The translations under genes and the position numbers were made by a program. Source: Ktedonobacteraceae bacterium (GTDB lineage: Bacteria; Chloroflexota; Ktedonobacteria; Ktedonobacterales; Ktedonobacteraceae). Taken from it: a stretch of DNA of 20,756 nt. Of this stretch, positions 6,798-16,232 are shown piece after piece (the stretch's first letter is position 1; every line of letters starts with the position of its first letter). The stretch spans positions 1 through 20,756 of the forward strand of contig JADBKA010000075.1 of assembly GCA_014896635.1 (NCBI GenBank), read 5' to 3'. The notes under the pieces were generated by a model that was given only the letters and a program-made list of their open reading frames with translations, ran no database searches and had not been told where the DNA came from.

Positions 6798-7391
6798 TTA
6801 TTGCTGCGCTTCTCCGTTCGCCGGAATGTCGGTCCGGCCCTCAGCCGGTGGCAGGGACAGCTCAGCCAGAGACGTGGCATGCGGCGATGCCGGCTCTTCC
6901 CCCGGCTCTGACGCTTCTGATCCCTGTGACGTTTCAGCCGGAGCCGGGATGTCGTCTCTGCCCTCAACTGGTGGCAGCGATACCCCGGCCAGCGTTGCAA
7001 TTTTTGAGGACTCGATCTCTTCTTCTCCCGCTACTTTTGCCGGCGTTTCCGACCGCTGCTCCTCCCGGTCAGCAGAGATGGATTCAGAATCGCTGGATGC
7101 TTCTACTGGCTGGTAAACCTGGTCCGGGGGCACCTGCTGCTGCTCTGGCTGTGACTGTTGCTGAGAGCGATGAATTTGCGCCAGTTGCTCTTCCAGTTCG
7201 TGGACGTGCGCTTTGCTGGCATCGAGAGTCGATTGAGCACGGACCAGTTTCTGCTCCGCTTTCTGCACATCTTTCCTGGCAGTTTCCAGTCTGAGCATTA
7301 ATTTTGCTTCCTGCTTCGCCAGTTTCTTGCGCTGCTTCCTTGTCTCAAGTTGGGCGCTGACCGTCTCTCCTATTGTGCGAATCTTCGCCAT
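6798..7391 (-). CDS. Hypothetical coiled-coil protein with internal repeat
   Basis: I do not recognise a family for this 197-aa protein. Residues about 12-75 are charged and heptad-like (Lys/Glu/Gln/Leu-rich), consistent with a coiled coil. A Gln/Pro-rich stretch (76-95) leads into an acidic, Ser/Glu/Pro-rich tail that looks disordered. The tail contains two copies of a ~22-residue unit: ATLAGVSLPPVEGRDDIP (132-149) and ATSLAELSLPPAEGRTDIP (172-190). There is no signal peptide or membrane segment. The ATG at 7389-7391 follows AAGGGGAAGAG, a good ribosome binding site, and an extended -10 promoter lies ~80 bases upstream. Codon use and RBS support a real gene. The repeat suggests a short binding motif, but no partner can be named. 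Confidence 0.72.
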   Translation of the reverse strand: MAKIRTIGETVSAQLETRKQRKKLAKQEAKLMLRLETARKDVQKAEQKLVRAQSTLDASKAHVHELEEQLAQIHRSQQQSQPEQQQVPPDQVYQPVEASSDSESISADREEQRSETPAKVAGEEEIESSKIATLAGVSLPPVEGRDDIPAPAETSQGSEASEPGEEPASPHATSLAELSLPPAEGRTDIPANGEAQQ

Positions 7392-7468
7392 GATCTCTTC
7401 CCCTTATGGACGTGTATGAGTAAAACACTGCTGTATTACCTGCGGCGAAGGATGGCTCTGTAAGTAAT

Positions 7469-7477
7469 ATTATAGCA
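7469..7477 (-). promoter_or_regulatory. Extended -10 promoter of coiled-coil gene
   Basis: Reading the minus strand, TG-C-TATAAT is a consensus extended -10. The -35 region is weak (TGAAAT at 7493-7498, 18-base spacer). Confidence 0.55.
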
Positions 7478-7560
7478 CTCGCAGTCCCTGGTATTTCAGG
7501 GCTTTTCAGTGTTCCTTTTCCCCCACCCTCTCAAGAGAGAAAAAGAGGGGAAAGAGTTTT

Positions 7561-7620
7561 TTCGGGGGACACCCCGAACCCCGCCAGGGGGGCATGCGCC
7601 CCCCTGGACCCCTCCTTTTT
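7561..7620 (+). repeat. Dispersed double-hairpin element, best-preserved copy
   Basis: Hairpin 1 is TTCGGGG (7561-7567), loop GACA, CCCCGAA (7572-7578). Hairpin 2 is CCAGGGGGGC (7584-7593), loop ATGC, GCCCCCCTGG (7598-7607). ACCCCTCC and TTTTT follow. Both stems are perfect, and the second hairpin plus T-run would work as an intrinsic terminator on the plus strand. It lies upstream of the mannosidase promoter, where it could block read-through. Confidence 0.7.
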
Positions 7621-7656
7621 AAAAACTGGAAAGCCCTGCCTGGTATTTTCGCTGGT

Positions 7657-7686
7657 TTGCCGCAGCCTCGCCTGGGGTGATATACT
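7657..7686 (+). promoter_or_regulatory. Promoter of alpha-mannosidase gene
   Basis: -35 TTGCCG (7657-7662), 18-base spacer and -10 TATACT (7681-7686) preceded by TG-A (extended -10). The start codon lies ~30 bases beyond the expected start point. Confidence 0.6.
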
Positions 7687-7723
7687 TTCCTCTGAATCCC
7701 TTTTTTAACTCACGAGGCATACT

Positions 7724-10700
7724 ATGGCTGCGCAATTGCATATTATGATTGTCCCGCATACGCACTGGGACCGCGAATGGTATCAAACGTTTCAGCAGTT
7801 TCGTATCCGCCTGGTGCGAGCGGTTGATAAGTTGCTGGACATTCTGGAGCGCGACGCAAATTATCGCTACTTCATGCTGGACGGCCAGACGATCATTCTA
7901 GACGACTATATAGAGGCGCGACCGGAGCAGGCAGAGCGGCTGATGCACTTTATCCGCAGCAAGCGTATCCTGGTCGGTCCCTGGTATATACAGCCCGACG
8001 AGTTTCTCGTCAGCGGCGAGTCACTGATCCGCAATCTCCAGCGTGGACTGCGCCAGGCCCGCGAGGCCGGCAATCCCATGCACATCGGCTACGTACCCGA
8101 TACATTCGGCCACATCGCCCAGCTCCCGCAAATTTTGCGCGGCTTCAATATCGACAACGCCGTCTTCTGGCGCGGCGTAGGAGACGAAGCGCGCCAGAGC
8201 GAATTTTACTGGCAGGCGCCCGACGGCAGTCGCGTCCTGGTTATTCACCTTGCTGATCCTCTTGGCTACTCGAACGCGCGCCAGCTTCCCCTCGCTCCTC
8301 AGGAATTTATCGCCCGTGTCGAACTGCTGGCAGCCAATCTTCTCGGCAAGGCCAGCACTGATACGCTGCTGTTCATGAACGGTTCCGATCACCTGGAACC
8401 ACAGGATGGGTTGCCGGCGGCAATCGAGGCCGCGAATAAACAACTGGCGCATCTCGATCCCCGCCACGAAGAACTGCTCCTGGCAGCCAGTCAGCGCAAT
8501 CAACGCAATCAACAGATTCGCCATAATGGATGGAAAAAGCATTACGACTCCATCGTGCTTGAGATCGGTACGCTGCCACAGTATATTGAGCGTGTGCGCC
8601 AGCAATACAATGATTTTGAGACGTTGCGTGGGGAAATGCGCAGCAGCCGCTATTCTCCTCTGTTACCTGCTGTGCTCTCCACACGTATGTGGATCAAGCA
8701 GCAGAACACCGCTGCCGAGCATCTTCTGACGAACTGGGTTGAGCCGCTGACGGCCTGGGCGGCGCTGTTGAACGTACCCTACCCGCGCGGCCTGGTCGAT
8801 CTGGCCTGGCGCTACTTGTTGCAAAATCAACCACATGACAGTATTTGTGGTTGTAGTATCGACCAGGTACACCGCGAGAATCGCGTGCGCTTTGCCCAGT
8901 GCCAGCAGATTGGTGAGAGTCTCCTGGCGCAGTCTATGCAGCAGATCACGGCGCACATTGATACACGCGCGCCTTTTCCCACCTCTCATGTCACCTACAG
9001 GCCGCTTCCCCTGATCGTTTTCAATCCGGCGCCCGGTCCGCGTACGGAGGCGGTGCAGGCTGTTGTGCAGTTGCCGGGCGCGCTGCATAACGCTGTGGTC
9101 GTCGATGAGCGCGGCGAGCAGGTACCCTATCGCGTTGCGCATCGCTGGCGGCAAGAAATTGGCTCCCTGCCCGTTTCACGTGAAACATTGGCAATGGCGG
9201 CTACTTTATCAGGCGTTACTTCTGCAAAGCAATTCATGCAAATGGCGCAAAATATGATTGCGACCGCTCTGGGAGAGCAGGGAGAAGCGCTCGTCATCTC
9301 GCATATCTACATTGAAAGCTATAGGGAATCGTCGTTGCATCATGTCCACTATGTGCCGCAGCCTGGCGTAGTACATATCGAGGTGATGCTTGCGCCGGCG
9401 GGGCGCGTGATCGTGAACGAGCAGGAACTGACTGCCGCCACCGAGCACATGTTGACCTTACTGCATGATGAAAGCATTCACACACTGGAAATCACCGCCG
9501 TTGACCAGGCGCGTGAAACTCTCGAATTTCTGGCTGCCGATCTGCCTGCTTACGGCTACAAGACCTTCTGGCTCTACCCGCGCGGTTTGAAGGCGGAGCC
9601 ACACGAGCCACGCGAGCCACACGAGCCGCAACGGGAACAACGAGAACAGGCAGAGCGTACAGATCAAACCAGGCGGGCGTTGCTCGCCAGCGAAGGGGCC
9701 ATTGAAAACGAATTTTACCGCGTCACCGTCAATGTGCAGGATGGCACGCTGACCGTGACCGATAAGCTGACGGGGGCCGTTTTCGCGGGACTGAATCGCT
9801 TTATTGATGGCGGGGACGTGGGTGATCTCTATACCTACTGTCCCCCTGATAAGGATATGCTGGTGGCTGAGCCGCTGGAGCCGGTCAAAGTCGAACTGGT
9901 TAATGCCGGGCCTGTGCGAGCCACGCTGCGCATCAGCGCGCGTATGGCCCTGCCCGGTTGCTGTACGGCAGATCGTGCCGGGCGTAGCTCGCGCCTGACC
10001 ATTTGCCCTATTGTCAGCGAGATATCGTTAACTCCTGGCGTACGGCGCGTTGATATACATACCAGCATTGATAACAGGGTGAAAGATCACCGGCTGCGTG
10101 TGGTCTTTCCTGTATCATATAAAGTAGAGAGTTCGGTAGCGGAAGGAACTTTCGAGGTACGTTCACGACCTGCTGCTTTGCCCTGGCCTGTCGATGTTAC
10201 AGAATGGGCAGAGGAACCGGTGAACACGTTCCCGCAGAAGCGGTTTGTCGATATGAGTAATGGCGAGATAGGGCTGGCTGTGCTCAATCGTGGTCTGCCT
10301 GAATATGAGGTGTTGCAGGCCGGTCCAGCCTGTCCCGGTCTGGCGACAGACCAGTTCGCTCTGGCGCTCACGCTGCTGCGCTGTGTAGAATGGCTCTCGC
10401 GCGGCGATTTGAAGACGCGACATGGACACGCGGGACCGATGGAACAGACGCCGGAGGCACAATGCCTGGGGCAGCAGGAATTCGACTATGCTCTGGTGCC
10501 GCATAGTGGCGATTGGCAGGCCGAAGAGGCGCTGGTTTTGCGCGAGGCGCAGAATTTCAACCTGCCGCTGGCAAAACGGGTAATTGCCAGTGAGCTACAT
10601 GAGGGACGCCTTGCCTCGCAGGCCGCGCTGGTTGAGATTGAGCCGCGTGAGCTGGTACTGAGCGCGCTCAAACGCAGCAACGACGGCCAGGGCCTGGTCG

Positions 10701-10897
10701 TGCGCCTGTATAACCCGCTGGAACGTGAAGTTGAGGCTGAGATCCGTCTGGGATGCGCTTTCGAGCGGGTATCTGTTACAAATTTGCTGGAAGAGGTGCA
10801 GGAGCGCCTGGAACATCCTGGGGAGGGGCGTCCTGTACGAATACATGTGGGTGGAGGAAGAATAGTGACTTTACTTTTTGATCATCCTGAATTGTAA
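7724..10897 (+). CDS. Glycoside hydrolase family 38 alpha-mannosidase
   Basis: This 1057-aa retaining alpha-mannosidase would release alpha-linked mannose from oligosaccharides or mannosyl conjugates. The GH38 active site is visible: PHTHWDREWY at 11-20 supplies zinc ligands H14 and D16, YVPDTFGH (123-130) carries the predicted nucleophile D126, and QPHDSICGCS (369-378) carries the third zinc-ligand H371. An all-alpha middle domain and beta-sandwich C-terminal domains follow the usual order. It is longer than E. coli MngB (about 880 aa), partly through a repeat-like linker near residues 624-650 (HEPREPHEPQREQREQ). No signal peptide is seen, so it is probably cytoplasmic. The start follows ACGAGG with 7 bases spacing. 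No sugar transporter or other glycosidase is adjacent, so the natural substrate (glycan, mannosylglycerate or other) is open. Confidence 0.93.
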   Translation: MAAQLHIMIVPHTHWDREWYQTFQQFRIRLVRAVDKLLDILERDANYRYFMLDGQTIILDDYIEARPEQAERLMHFIRSKRILVGPWYIQPDEFLVSGESLIRNLQRGLRQAREAGNPMHIGYVPDTFGHIAQLPQILRGFNIDNAVFWRGVGDEARQSEFYWQAPDGSRVLVIHLADPLGYSNARQLPLAPQEFIARVELLAANLLGKASTDTLLFMNGSDHLEPQDGLPAAIEAANKQLAHLDPRHEELLLAASQRNQRNQQIRHNGWKKHYDSIVLEIGTLPQYIERVRQQYNDFETLRGEMRSSRYSPLLPAVLSTRMWIKQQNTAAEHLLTNWVEPLTAWAALLNVPYPRGLVDLAWRYLLQNQPHDSICGCSIDQVHRENRVRFAQCQQIGESLLAQSMQQITAHIDTRAPFPTSHVTYRPLPLIVFNPAPGPRTEAVQAVVQLPGALHNAVVVDERGEQVPYRVAHRWRQEIGSLPVSRETLAMAATLSGVTSAKQFMQMAQNMIATALGEQGEALVISHIYIESYRESSLHHVHYVPQPGVVHIEVMLAPAGRVIVNEQELTAATEHMLTLLHDESIHTLEITAVDQARETLEFLAADLPAYGYKTFWLYPRGLKAEPHEPREPHEPQREQREQAERTDQTRRALLASEGAIENEFYRVTVNVQDGTLTVTDKLTGAVFAGLNRFIDGGDVGDLYTYCPPDKDMLVAEPLEPVKVELVNAGPVRATLRISARMALPGCCTADRAGRSSRLTICPIVSEISLTPGVRRVDIHTSIDNRVKDHRLRVVFPVSYKVESSVAEGTFEVRSRPAALPWPVDVTEWAEEPVNTFPQKRFVDMSNGEIGLAVLNRGLPEYEVLQAGPACPGLATDQFALALTLLRCVEWLSRGDLKTRHGHAGPMEQTPEAQCLGQQEFDYALVPHSGDWQAEEALVLREAQNFNLPLAKRVIASELHEGRLASQAALVEIEPRELVLSALKRSNDGQGLVVRLYNPLEREVEAEIRLGCAFERVSVTNLLEEVQERLEHPGEGRPVRIHVGGGRIVTLLFDHPEL

Positions 10898-11189
10898 AGG
10901 AAGATGGGGCGGTCCTTTTTGGCGTCATCTGAACGGAAAAGGGAGGCCAGCAGTGGCGCATGCCCCTCTGATGGGATGGTGCCGGATTCTCACAGAGCGA
11001 GGTGGGTGTCCCTTGCATCTCCCTTTTCCCTTTTTCCTAAGAGGTTTATCGAAAAGACGGTGAATTGTCATCATAGCGCGTCGTGAATCGTTATAAACTC
11101 AGTAATATACAGTTGAAAAACGACGTGAGCAGAGTACAAGAAGTATTGAAACACGGCCTGATCTTTATTCTGAAAGGGGCAACTATCCT
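10898..11189. other. Intergenic region with inverted long-type repeat
   Basis: The first part (10908-11012) is the inverted long-type repeat. The second part is AT-rich and probably holds the promoter of the next gene: TTGAAA (11113-11118), 16 bases, TACAAG (11135-11140) is a weak candidate, and a TATAAA (11092-11097) is also present. No gene is seen. Confidence 0.5.
10908..11012 (-). repeat. Dispersed intergenic repeat, long type, inverted copy
   Basis: Read on the minus strand it starts GGGACACCCACC and ends CGCCAAAAAGGACCGCCCC, and aligns with 4021-4122 throughout. It also shares GGGGCATGCGCC with the loop region of the element at 7561-7620. The orientation is opposite to the other copies, with flanking genes on the plus strand. 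Confidence 0.6.
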
Positions 11190-11798
11190 GTGAGCATACT
11201 AAGCTTGAGTATATTACTGGCTCCTACGCCAGGACCCTCTCCAACTCCGACGGTGGTCGCCACGCCGGTTTCGGCCACTCCAGGCTGGCTGGCAACTCTG
11301 CAAAGCCTGGTAGGACCTCTGGTGGGTTGTCTGATCGCTTTCTTTGTCATCTTCTGTTTAAGCCTCGTCTACTGGACCTGGCGCGATATCCGTGCGCGCA
11401 CACAGGATTTCTACTCGCAATTGCTGGCAGTCGCGCTGGTCACGATATTTCCTATCGGTGGCTTGTTTGTCTACATGATCCTGCGGCCCCGGCAGACTCT
11501 GGCGGAGATCTATGAACGTCAGCTCGAAGAGGAGTCACTGCTGGCCGAGATGACTGAACGACAGACATGTAATAACTGTCATGCTCGTATTGAAAGTGAT
11601 TTCCAGATCTGTCCTTCCTGTGGCAATAACTTGAAACGTCCATGCCCCAAGTGTGAACGCCTGCTGGAGTTGCGCTGGACGTTCTGCCCGTACTGTGCTA
11701 CCAATCTGACCGCCGGGCCGATGCCCGGAGCGGGCATGCCTGCCATGCCGGGCATGCAGGGCGCGCCAGGCGTGCCAATGGGCGGGAATCGCTATTGA
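11190..11798 (+). CDS. Membrane protein with C-terminal double zinc ribbon
   Basis: The 202-aa product starts with GTG behind GAAAGGGG (10 bases spacing). It has a Pro/Thr-rich N-terminus (APTPGPSPTPT), two hydrophobic segments (about 38-62 and 78-98) and a cytoplasmic C-terminal part with two CxxC-CxxC zinc ribbons: C127/C130 with C141/C144, and C152/C155 with C166/C169 (DZR-like). A Gly/Met/Pro-rich tail (GPMPGAGMPAMPGMQG) ends the protein. Zinc-ribbon membrane proteins of this build are frequent in Chloroflexota and lack known function. A scaffold or regulatory role is conceivable but unsupported. It sits between the mannosidase and gyrB and is followed by a strong hairpin, so it is probably transcribed alone. 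Confidence 0.85.
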   Translation: MSILSLSILLAPTPGPSPTPTVVATPVSATPGWLATLQSLVGPLVGCLIAFFVIFCLSLVYWTWRDIRARTQDFYSQLLAVALVTIFPIGGLFVYMILRPRQTLAEIYERQLEEESLLAEMTERQTCNNCHARIESDFQICPSCGNNLKRPCPKCERLLELRWTFCPYCATNLTAGPMPGAGMPAMPGMQGAPGVPMGGNRY

Positions 11799-11811
11799 TT
11801 TGTAATTAAGG

Positions 11812-11858
11812 GAGGCGGGGTCCAGGAGGATCTTGCAGGCCCTCCTGAACCTCGCCTC
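11812..11858 (+). terminator. Hairpin terminator after double-zinc-ribbon gene
   Basis: An 18-base arm (11812-11829) and its partner (11841-11858) match at 16 positions around an 11-base loop. There is no T-run after it, so it may be a Rho-type or stabilising structure. The core TCCAGGAGG/CCTCCTGAA resembles the TCCAGG/CCTGGA stems elsewhere in the window. Confidence 0.5.
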
Positions 11859-11917
11859 TCTCAAACATTGAAATTCGGGGTCCTTACGTGTCCCACCTTT
11901 TCTTAACAGCCCGTATG

Positions 11918-11926
11918 TGATATAAT
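11918..11926 (+). promoter_or_regulatory. Promoter of gyrB
   Basis: TG-A-TATAAT is a perfect extended -10. The -35 region (TTTTCT or TTTCTT, 11898-11904) is poor. The predicted transcription start is near 11933. Confidence 0.65.
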
Positions 11927-11931
11927 GGGAA

Positions 11932-11961
11932 GGCAAAGGGTGGCGCCATTTGCCACTTTTT
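11932..11961 (+). promoter_or_regulatory. Hairpin plus T-run at 5' end of gyrB leader
   Basis: GGCAAA (11932-11937) pairs with TTTGCC (11949-11954) around GGGTGGCGCCA, followed by ACTTTTT. It resembles a small intrinsic terminator placed at the transcript start, or a 5' stabilising hairpin. Confidence 0.4.
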
Positions 11962-12104
11962 CTATGTCTTAGCGGGATATTTCGTGCGGGCGTAAGCCAG
12001 CCTTCCCAGAACACGTCCATCCTGCCGGGAAGAACTTCTCCGACAAGCAAGCGCGGCGAGGGAAGCTTCTACCGAATTCCTCAAGCAAAGATCGGACTCT
12101 TTAA

Positions 12105-14195
<2,091 letters not shown>

Positions 14196-14226
14196 TAGCA
14201 GAAGAGGTGTTGGCTTAACGGAAGGA

Positions 14227-14260
14227 GACCCGGTATAAGGCTTTGCCTCGCAGCCGGGTC
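14227..14260 (+). terminator. Hairpin between convergent gyrB and modB
   Basis: GACCCGG (14227-14233) pairs with CCGGGTC (14254-14260), and a nested AGGC-TTT-GCCT (14238-14248) lies inside. There is no immediate T-run; TTTT occurs 15 bases later on the plus strand. It can act in both directions. Confidence 0.55.
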
Positions 14261-14339
14261 CATCACATCCATCACTTTTCAACGGATTCGAGATGAGTCT
14301 GCTGATCTTCGGTTCCATCATCACCCCGCCATGGCCTTC

Positions 14340-15242
14340 TCAATTCTTCTGGCTGAGGCGCAGTGTCAGCAGCAGGCCGAAAGAGACCGCCAGCAGTACG
14401 ACCGAGATGGCGATGGCCTTGTCCAGGTCGAACTGCGAGGCGACATAGACGGCGATGGGCATGGTCTGCGTGGTGCCGGGAAAATTGCCGGCGAACGTGA
14501 TGGTCGCGCCAAACTCGCCGAGCGCGCGCGCCCAGGCCAGACCAATGCCCGATAGCAGCGCCGGGCGTACCAGCGGCAGCACGACTCGCCAGAAGGCGTA
14601 GAGTGGCGAGGCGCGCAAGGTGTAGGCTGCCATTTCATAGCGCGTGTCCAGTTGCTCGAAGCCCGCCTTCGCGCTGTTCACAAAAAACGGCGCCGAGATA
14701 AAGAACTGCGCCATGACCACCGCTACCGTCGTAAAAGGAACGGTGATGCCCCACAGCGCAAGATAGCGACCAAGCAGCCCCAGACGCCCAAACGTCAGTA
14801 GCAGCGCCACACCGGCCACCACAGGTGGCAGCACTGTCGGCATCGTGATCAGCGTCTCCAGCATCCGGCGTCCAGGGAAGCGCCTGCGTGCCAGCACGTA
14901 AGCCACCGGCAGACCGAACATCACCGCCAGCAGCGTGCTGAATACAGTTGTCACCACGCTCAGTTGCAACGCCAGCAGGACATCCGGTTGCAGCATCGTG
15001 GCCCACACCTTCGCCGGCGCCTCGTGGAATAGCAGAGAGATCAGCGGCACACCCAGGAAGAGAAAGAACACGACGACAAGCAGGCCAGCCAGCAGACCTG
15101 TCATCCAGCGCGCTATGCCACGCGCGAAAAGCTGACGGGCATGCTTTCCCTTGAGCGAAAGCAAAAAACCTCCTGCTGTCTGCTTTGCCGCCTGTCCTAC
15201 CTCTATCTGCATCCTATCCGCTGTCTCTCGCGTCCTGTTCAT
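14340..15242 (-). CDS. modB: Molybdate ABC transporter permease ModB
   Basis: This 300-aa inner-membrane permease passes molybdate (or tungstate) delivered by ModA. It has a ~45-residue cytoplasmic N-terminus, several hydrophobic segments (about 47-72, 92-118, 135-151, 165-187, 225-245, 273-294) and the EAA loop that contacts the ATPase: EMAAYTLRASPLYAFWRVVLP (203-223, G nearby at 232). GEFGATITFAGN (242-253) is typical of ModB/CysT permeases. The ATG at 15240-15242 lies 4 bases after the modA stop, with GGAG inside the end of modA as ribosome binding site. A GTG at 15255-15257 would overlap modA and is less well placed. No modC ATPase gene follows; the next gene is convergent gyrB, so the ATPase must be encoded elsewhere. 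Confidence 0.92.
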   Translation of the reverse strand: MNRTRETADRMQIEVGQAAKQTAGGFLLSLKGKHARQLFARGIARWMTGLLAGLLVVVFFLFLGVPLISLLFHEAPAKVWATMLQPDVLLALQLSVVTTVFSTLLAVMFGLPVAYVLARRRFPGRRMLETLITMPTVLPPVVAGVALLLTFGRLGLLGRYLALWGITVPFTTVAVVMAQFFISAPFFVNSAKAGFEQLDTRYEMAAYTLRASPLYAFWRVVLPLVRPALLSGIGLAWARALGEFGATITFAGNFPGTTQTMPIAVYVASQFDLDKAIAISVVLLAVSFGLLLTLRLSQKN

Positions 15243-15246
15243 CAAA

Positions 15247-16098
15247 CTACGCTCCACTTCCGGTCGGACTGATAAAGCGGTACTTGCTCATAATGGCCTG
15301 GCCTTCCGGCGAGAGCAGGTACTGTACAAAAGCCTGAGCCTCTGCCGGGTGAGGCGCTTTTTTCGTGACTGCGATGGGGTACTCGGCGATGACATTAAAC
15401 TGATCGGGGATCTCGATAAATTTTACCTTATCCGCGATGGCAGCCGTCACATCCGTCTTGTAGACAATGCCAGCATCGGCTACCCCCAGTTGCACTTTCT
15501 GCACCACCGCCTTGACATTCTCTTCCTGAGAGACGACGTTTGCTTTCACGTTGCCGGCGTACGAAGAGCCGTAATCGGGCGATTTGCTCAGCTTGTCCAG
15601 CACTTGCAGGCTATATTTTCCCACAGGGACGGCGGGCGCGGCCAGCACGAGCTTGACACCTTTGCGCGCCAGGTCCTTGAGCGAAGTAATATTGCCGGGG
15701 TTATTCGCGGGAATAATGACTGCCAGCTTGTTGCGCACAAAAATCTGGGAGTTTGCCACCAGATCGGCGTCCACAGCTTTCTTCATATTCGTCTGGTCGG
15801 CAGAGACAAAAATATCGGCAGCCGCGCCATTGATCATCTGCTGTACCAGGATCTGCGAGCCGTTGAAATTATAGGTCAGCGTGATGTTGGGGTGCGCCTC
15901 CTGGTATTTTGCCTTAATTTCATTGAAGGATTCGGTGAGCGAGGCGGCGGCAAAAACGTTCAGGGTGACAGGCGCTGCCGCTGCCGTCGGTGTCGTCGAT
16001 GCAGCCGGAGTCGCCGAACTTCCGCAGGCGGCGAACAGAGCGCAGAGCGCGGCAAATAGCAGCAATGCTCGTAGAGGATGCCGTGATGGGACCTTCAT
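15247..16098 (-). CDS. modA: Molybdate-binding lipoprotein ModA
   Basis: The 283-aa solute-binding protein captures molybdate outside the cell for ModB. A positively charged, hydrophobic signal (1-24) ends in a lipobox-like LFAAC with C25, so it is probably a membrane-anchored lipoprotein, as expected for a cell without a periplasm sealed by an outer membrane. A Ala/Thr/Pro linker follows. ModA signatures are NVFAAASLTESFNEI, DIFVSADQTNM, VGKYSLQVLDKL and DAGIVYKTD. I place the start at ATG 16098, which directly follows AAAAGGGGGGG plus four bases. An in-frame ATG at 16116 lacks a ribosome binding site and would encode that same G-run as MKRGGN. It is cotranscribed with modB from the promoter at 16150-16179. 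Confidence 0.93.
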   Translation of the reverse strand: MKVPSRHPLRALLLFAALCALFAACGSSATPAASTTPTAAAAPVTLNVFAAASLTESFNEIKAKYQEAHPNITLTYNFNGSQILVQQMINGAAADIFVSADQTNMKKAVDADLVANSQIFVRNKLAVIIPANNPGNITSLKDLARKGVKLVLAAPAVPVGKYSLQVLDKLSKSPDYGSSYAGNVKANVVSQEENVKAVVQKVQLGVADAGIVYKTDVTAAIADKVKFIEIPDQFNVIAEYPIAVTKKAPHPAEAQAFVQYLLSPEGQAIMSKYRFISPTGSGA

Positions 16099-16149
16099 AT
16101 TGCCCCCCCTTTTCATTTAGCAAGAAATAAATGGAATATTCATAAATTG

Positions 16150-16179
16150 AGTATAGAAGGAAAAAGTAGGAAATGTCAA
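16150..16179 (-). promoter_or_regulatory. Sigma-A promoter of modAB
   Basis: On the minus strand, a perfect -35 TTGACA (16174-16179) and -10 TATACT (16150-16155) are 18 bases apart. The leader is about 45 bases and includes the palindrome GAATATTC (16134-16141), which might be an operator, though it does not match a ModE site I can recognise. Confidence 0.75.
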
Positions 16180-16195
16180 GTTTCGCATAAAGAGG

Positions 16196-16226
16196 GGTCC
16201 AGGGAAGCGAAACGCTTCCCTGGACC
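16196..16226 (-). terminator. Terminator of dehydrogenase operon
   Basis: A perfect 14-bp stem, GGTCCAGGGAAGCG (16196-16209) and CGCTTCCCTGGACC (16213-16226), has a 3-base loop. On the minus strand CCCTCTTT follows. It lies 6 bases after the E3 stop and just before the modAB promoter, so it separates the two operons. TCCAGG/CCTGGA is shared with the double-hairpin elements. Confidence 0.75.
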
Positions 16227-16232
16227 TCCGCT

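Larger units (their letters stand above)
7392..7723. other. Divergent intergenic region with double hairpin and two promoters
   Basis: The gap between the divergent coiled-coil and mannosidase genes contains a minus-strand promoter (7469-7477), a purine/pyrimidine-biased stretch (about 7512-7560), the best-preserved double-hairpin element (7561-7620) and a plus-strand promoter (7657-7686). No gene is evident. Confidence 0.65.

Noticed and set aside
9590..9665. Possible CRISPR-like or VNTR array
   Set aside because: Units are nine bases, without spacers, and lie in frame within the mannosidase gene.
15151..16059. 302-codon plus-strand frame
   Set aside because: It is antisense to modA and the start of modB, and its product is His/Arg-rich without any recognisable domain.
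16099..16116. Longer modA start at ATG 16116
   Set aside because: The intervening codons are themselves the G-rich ribosome binding site of ATG 16098, and no binding site precedes 16116.
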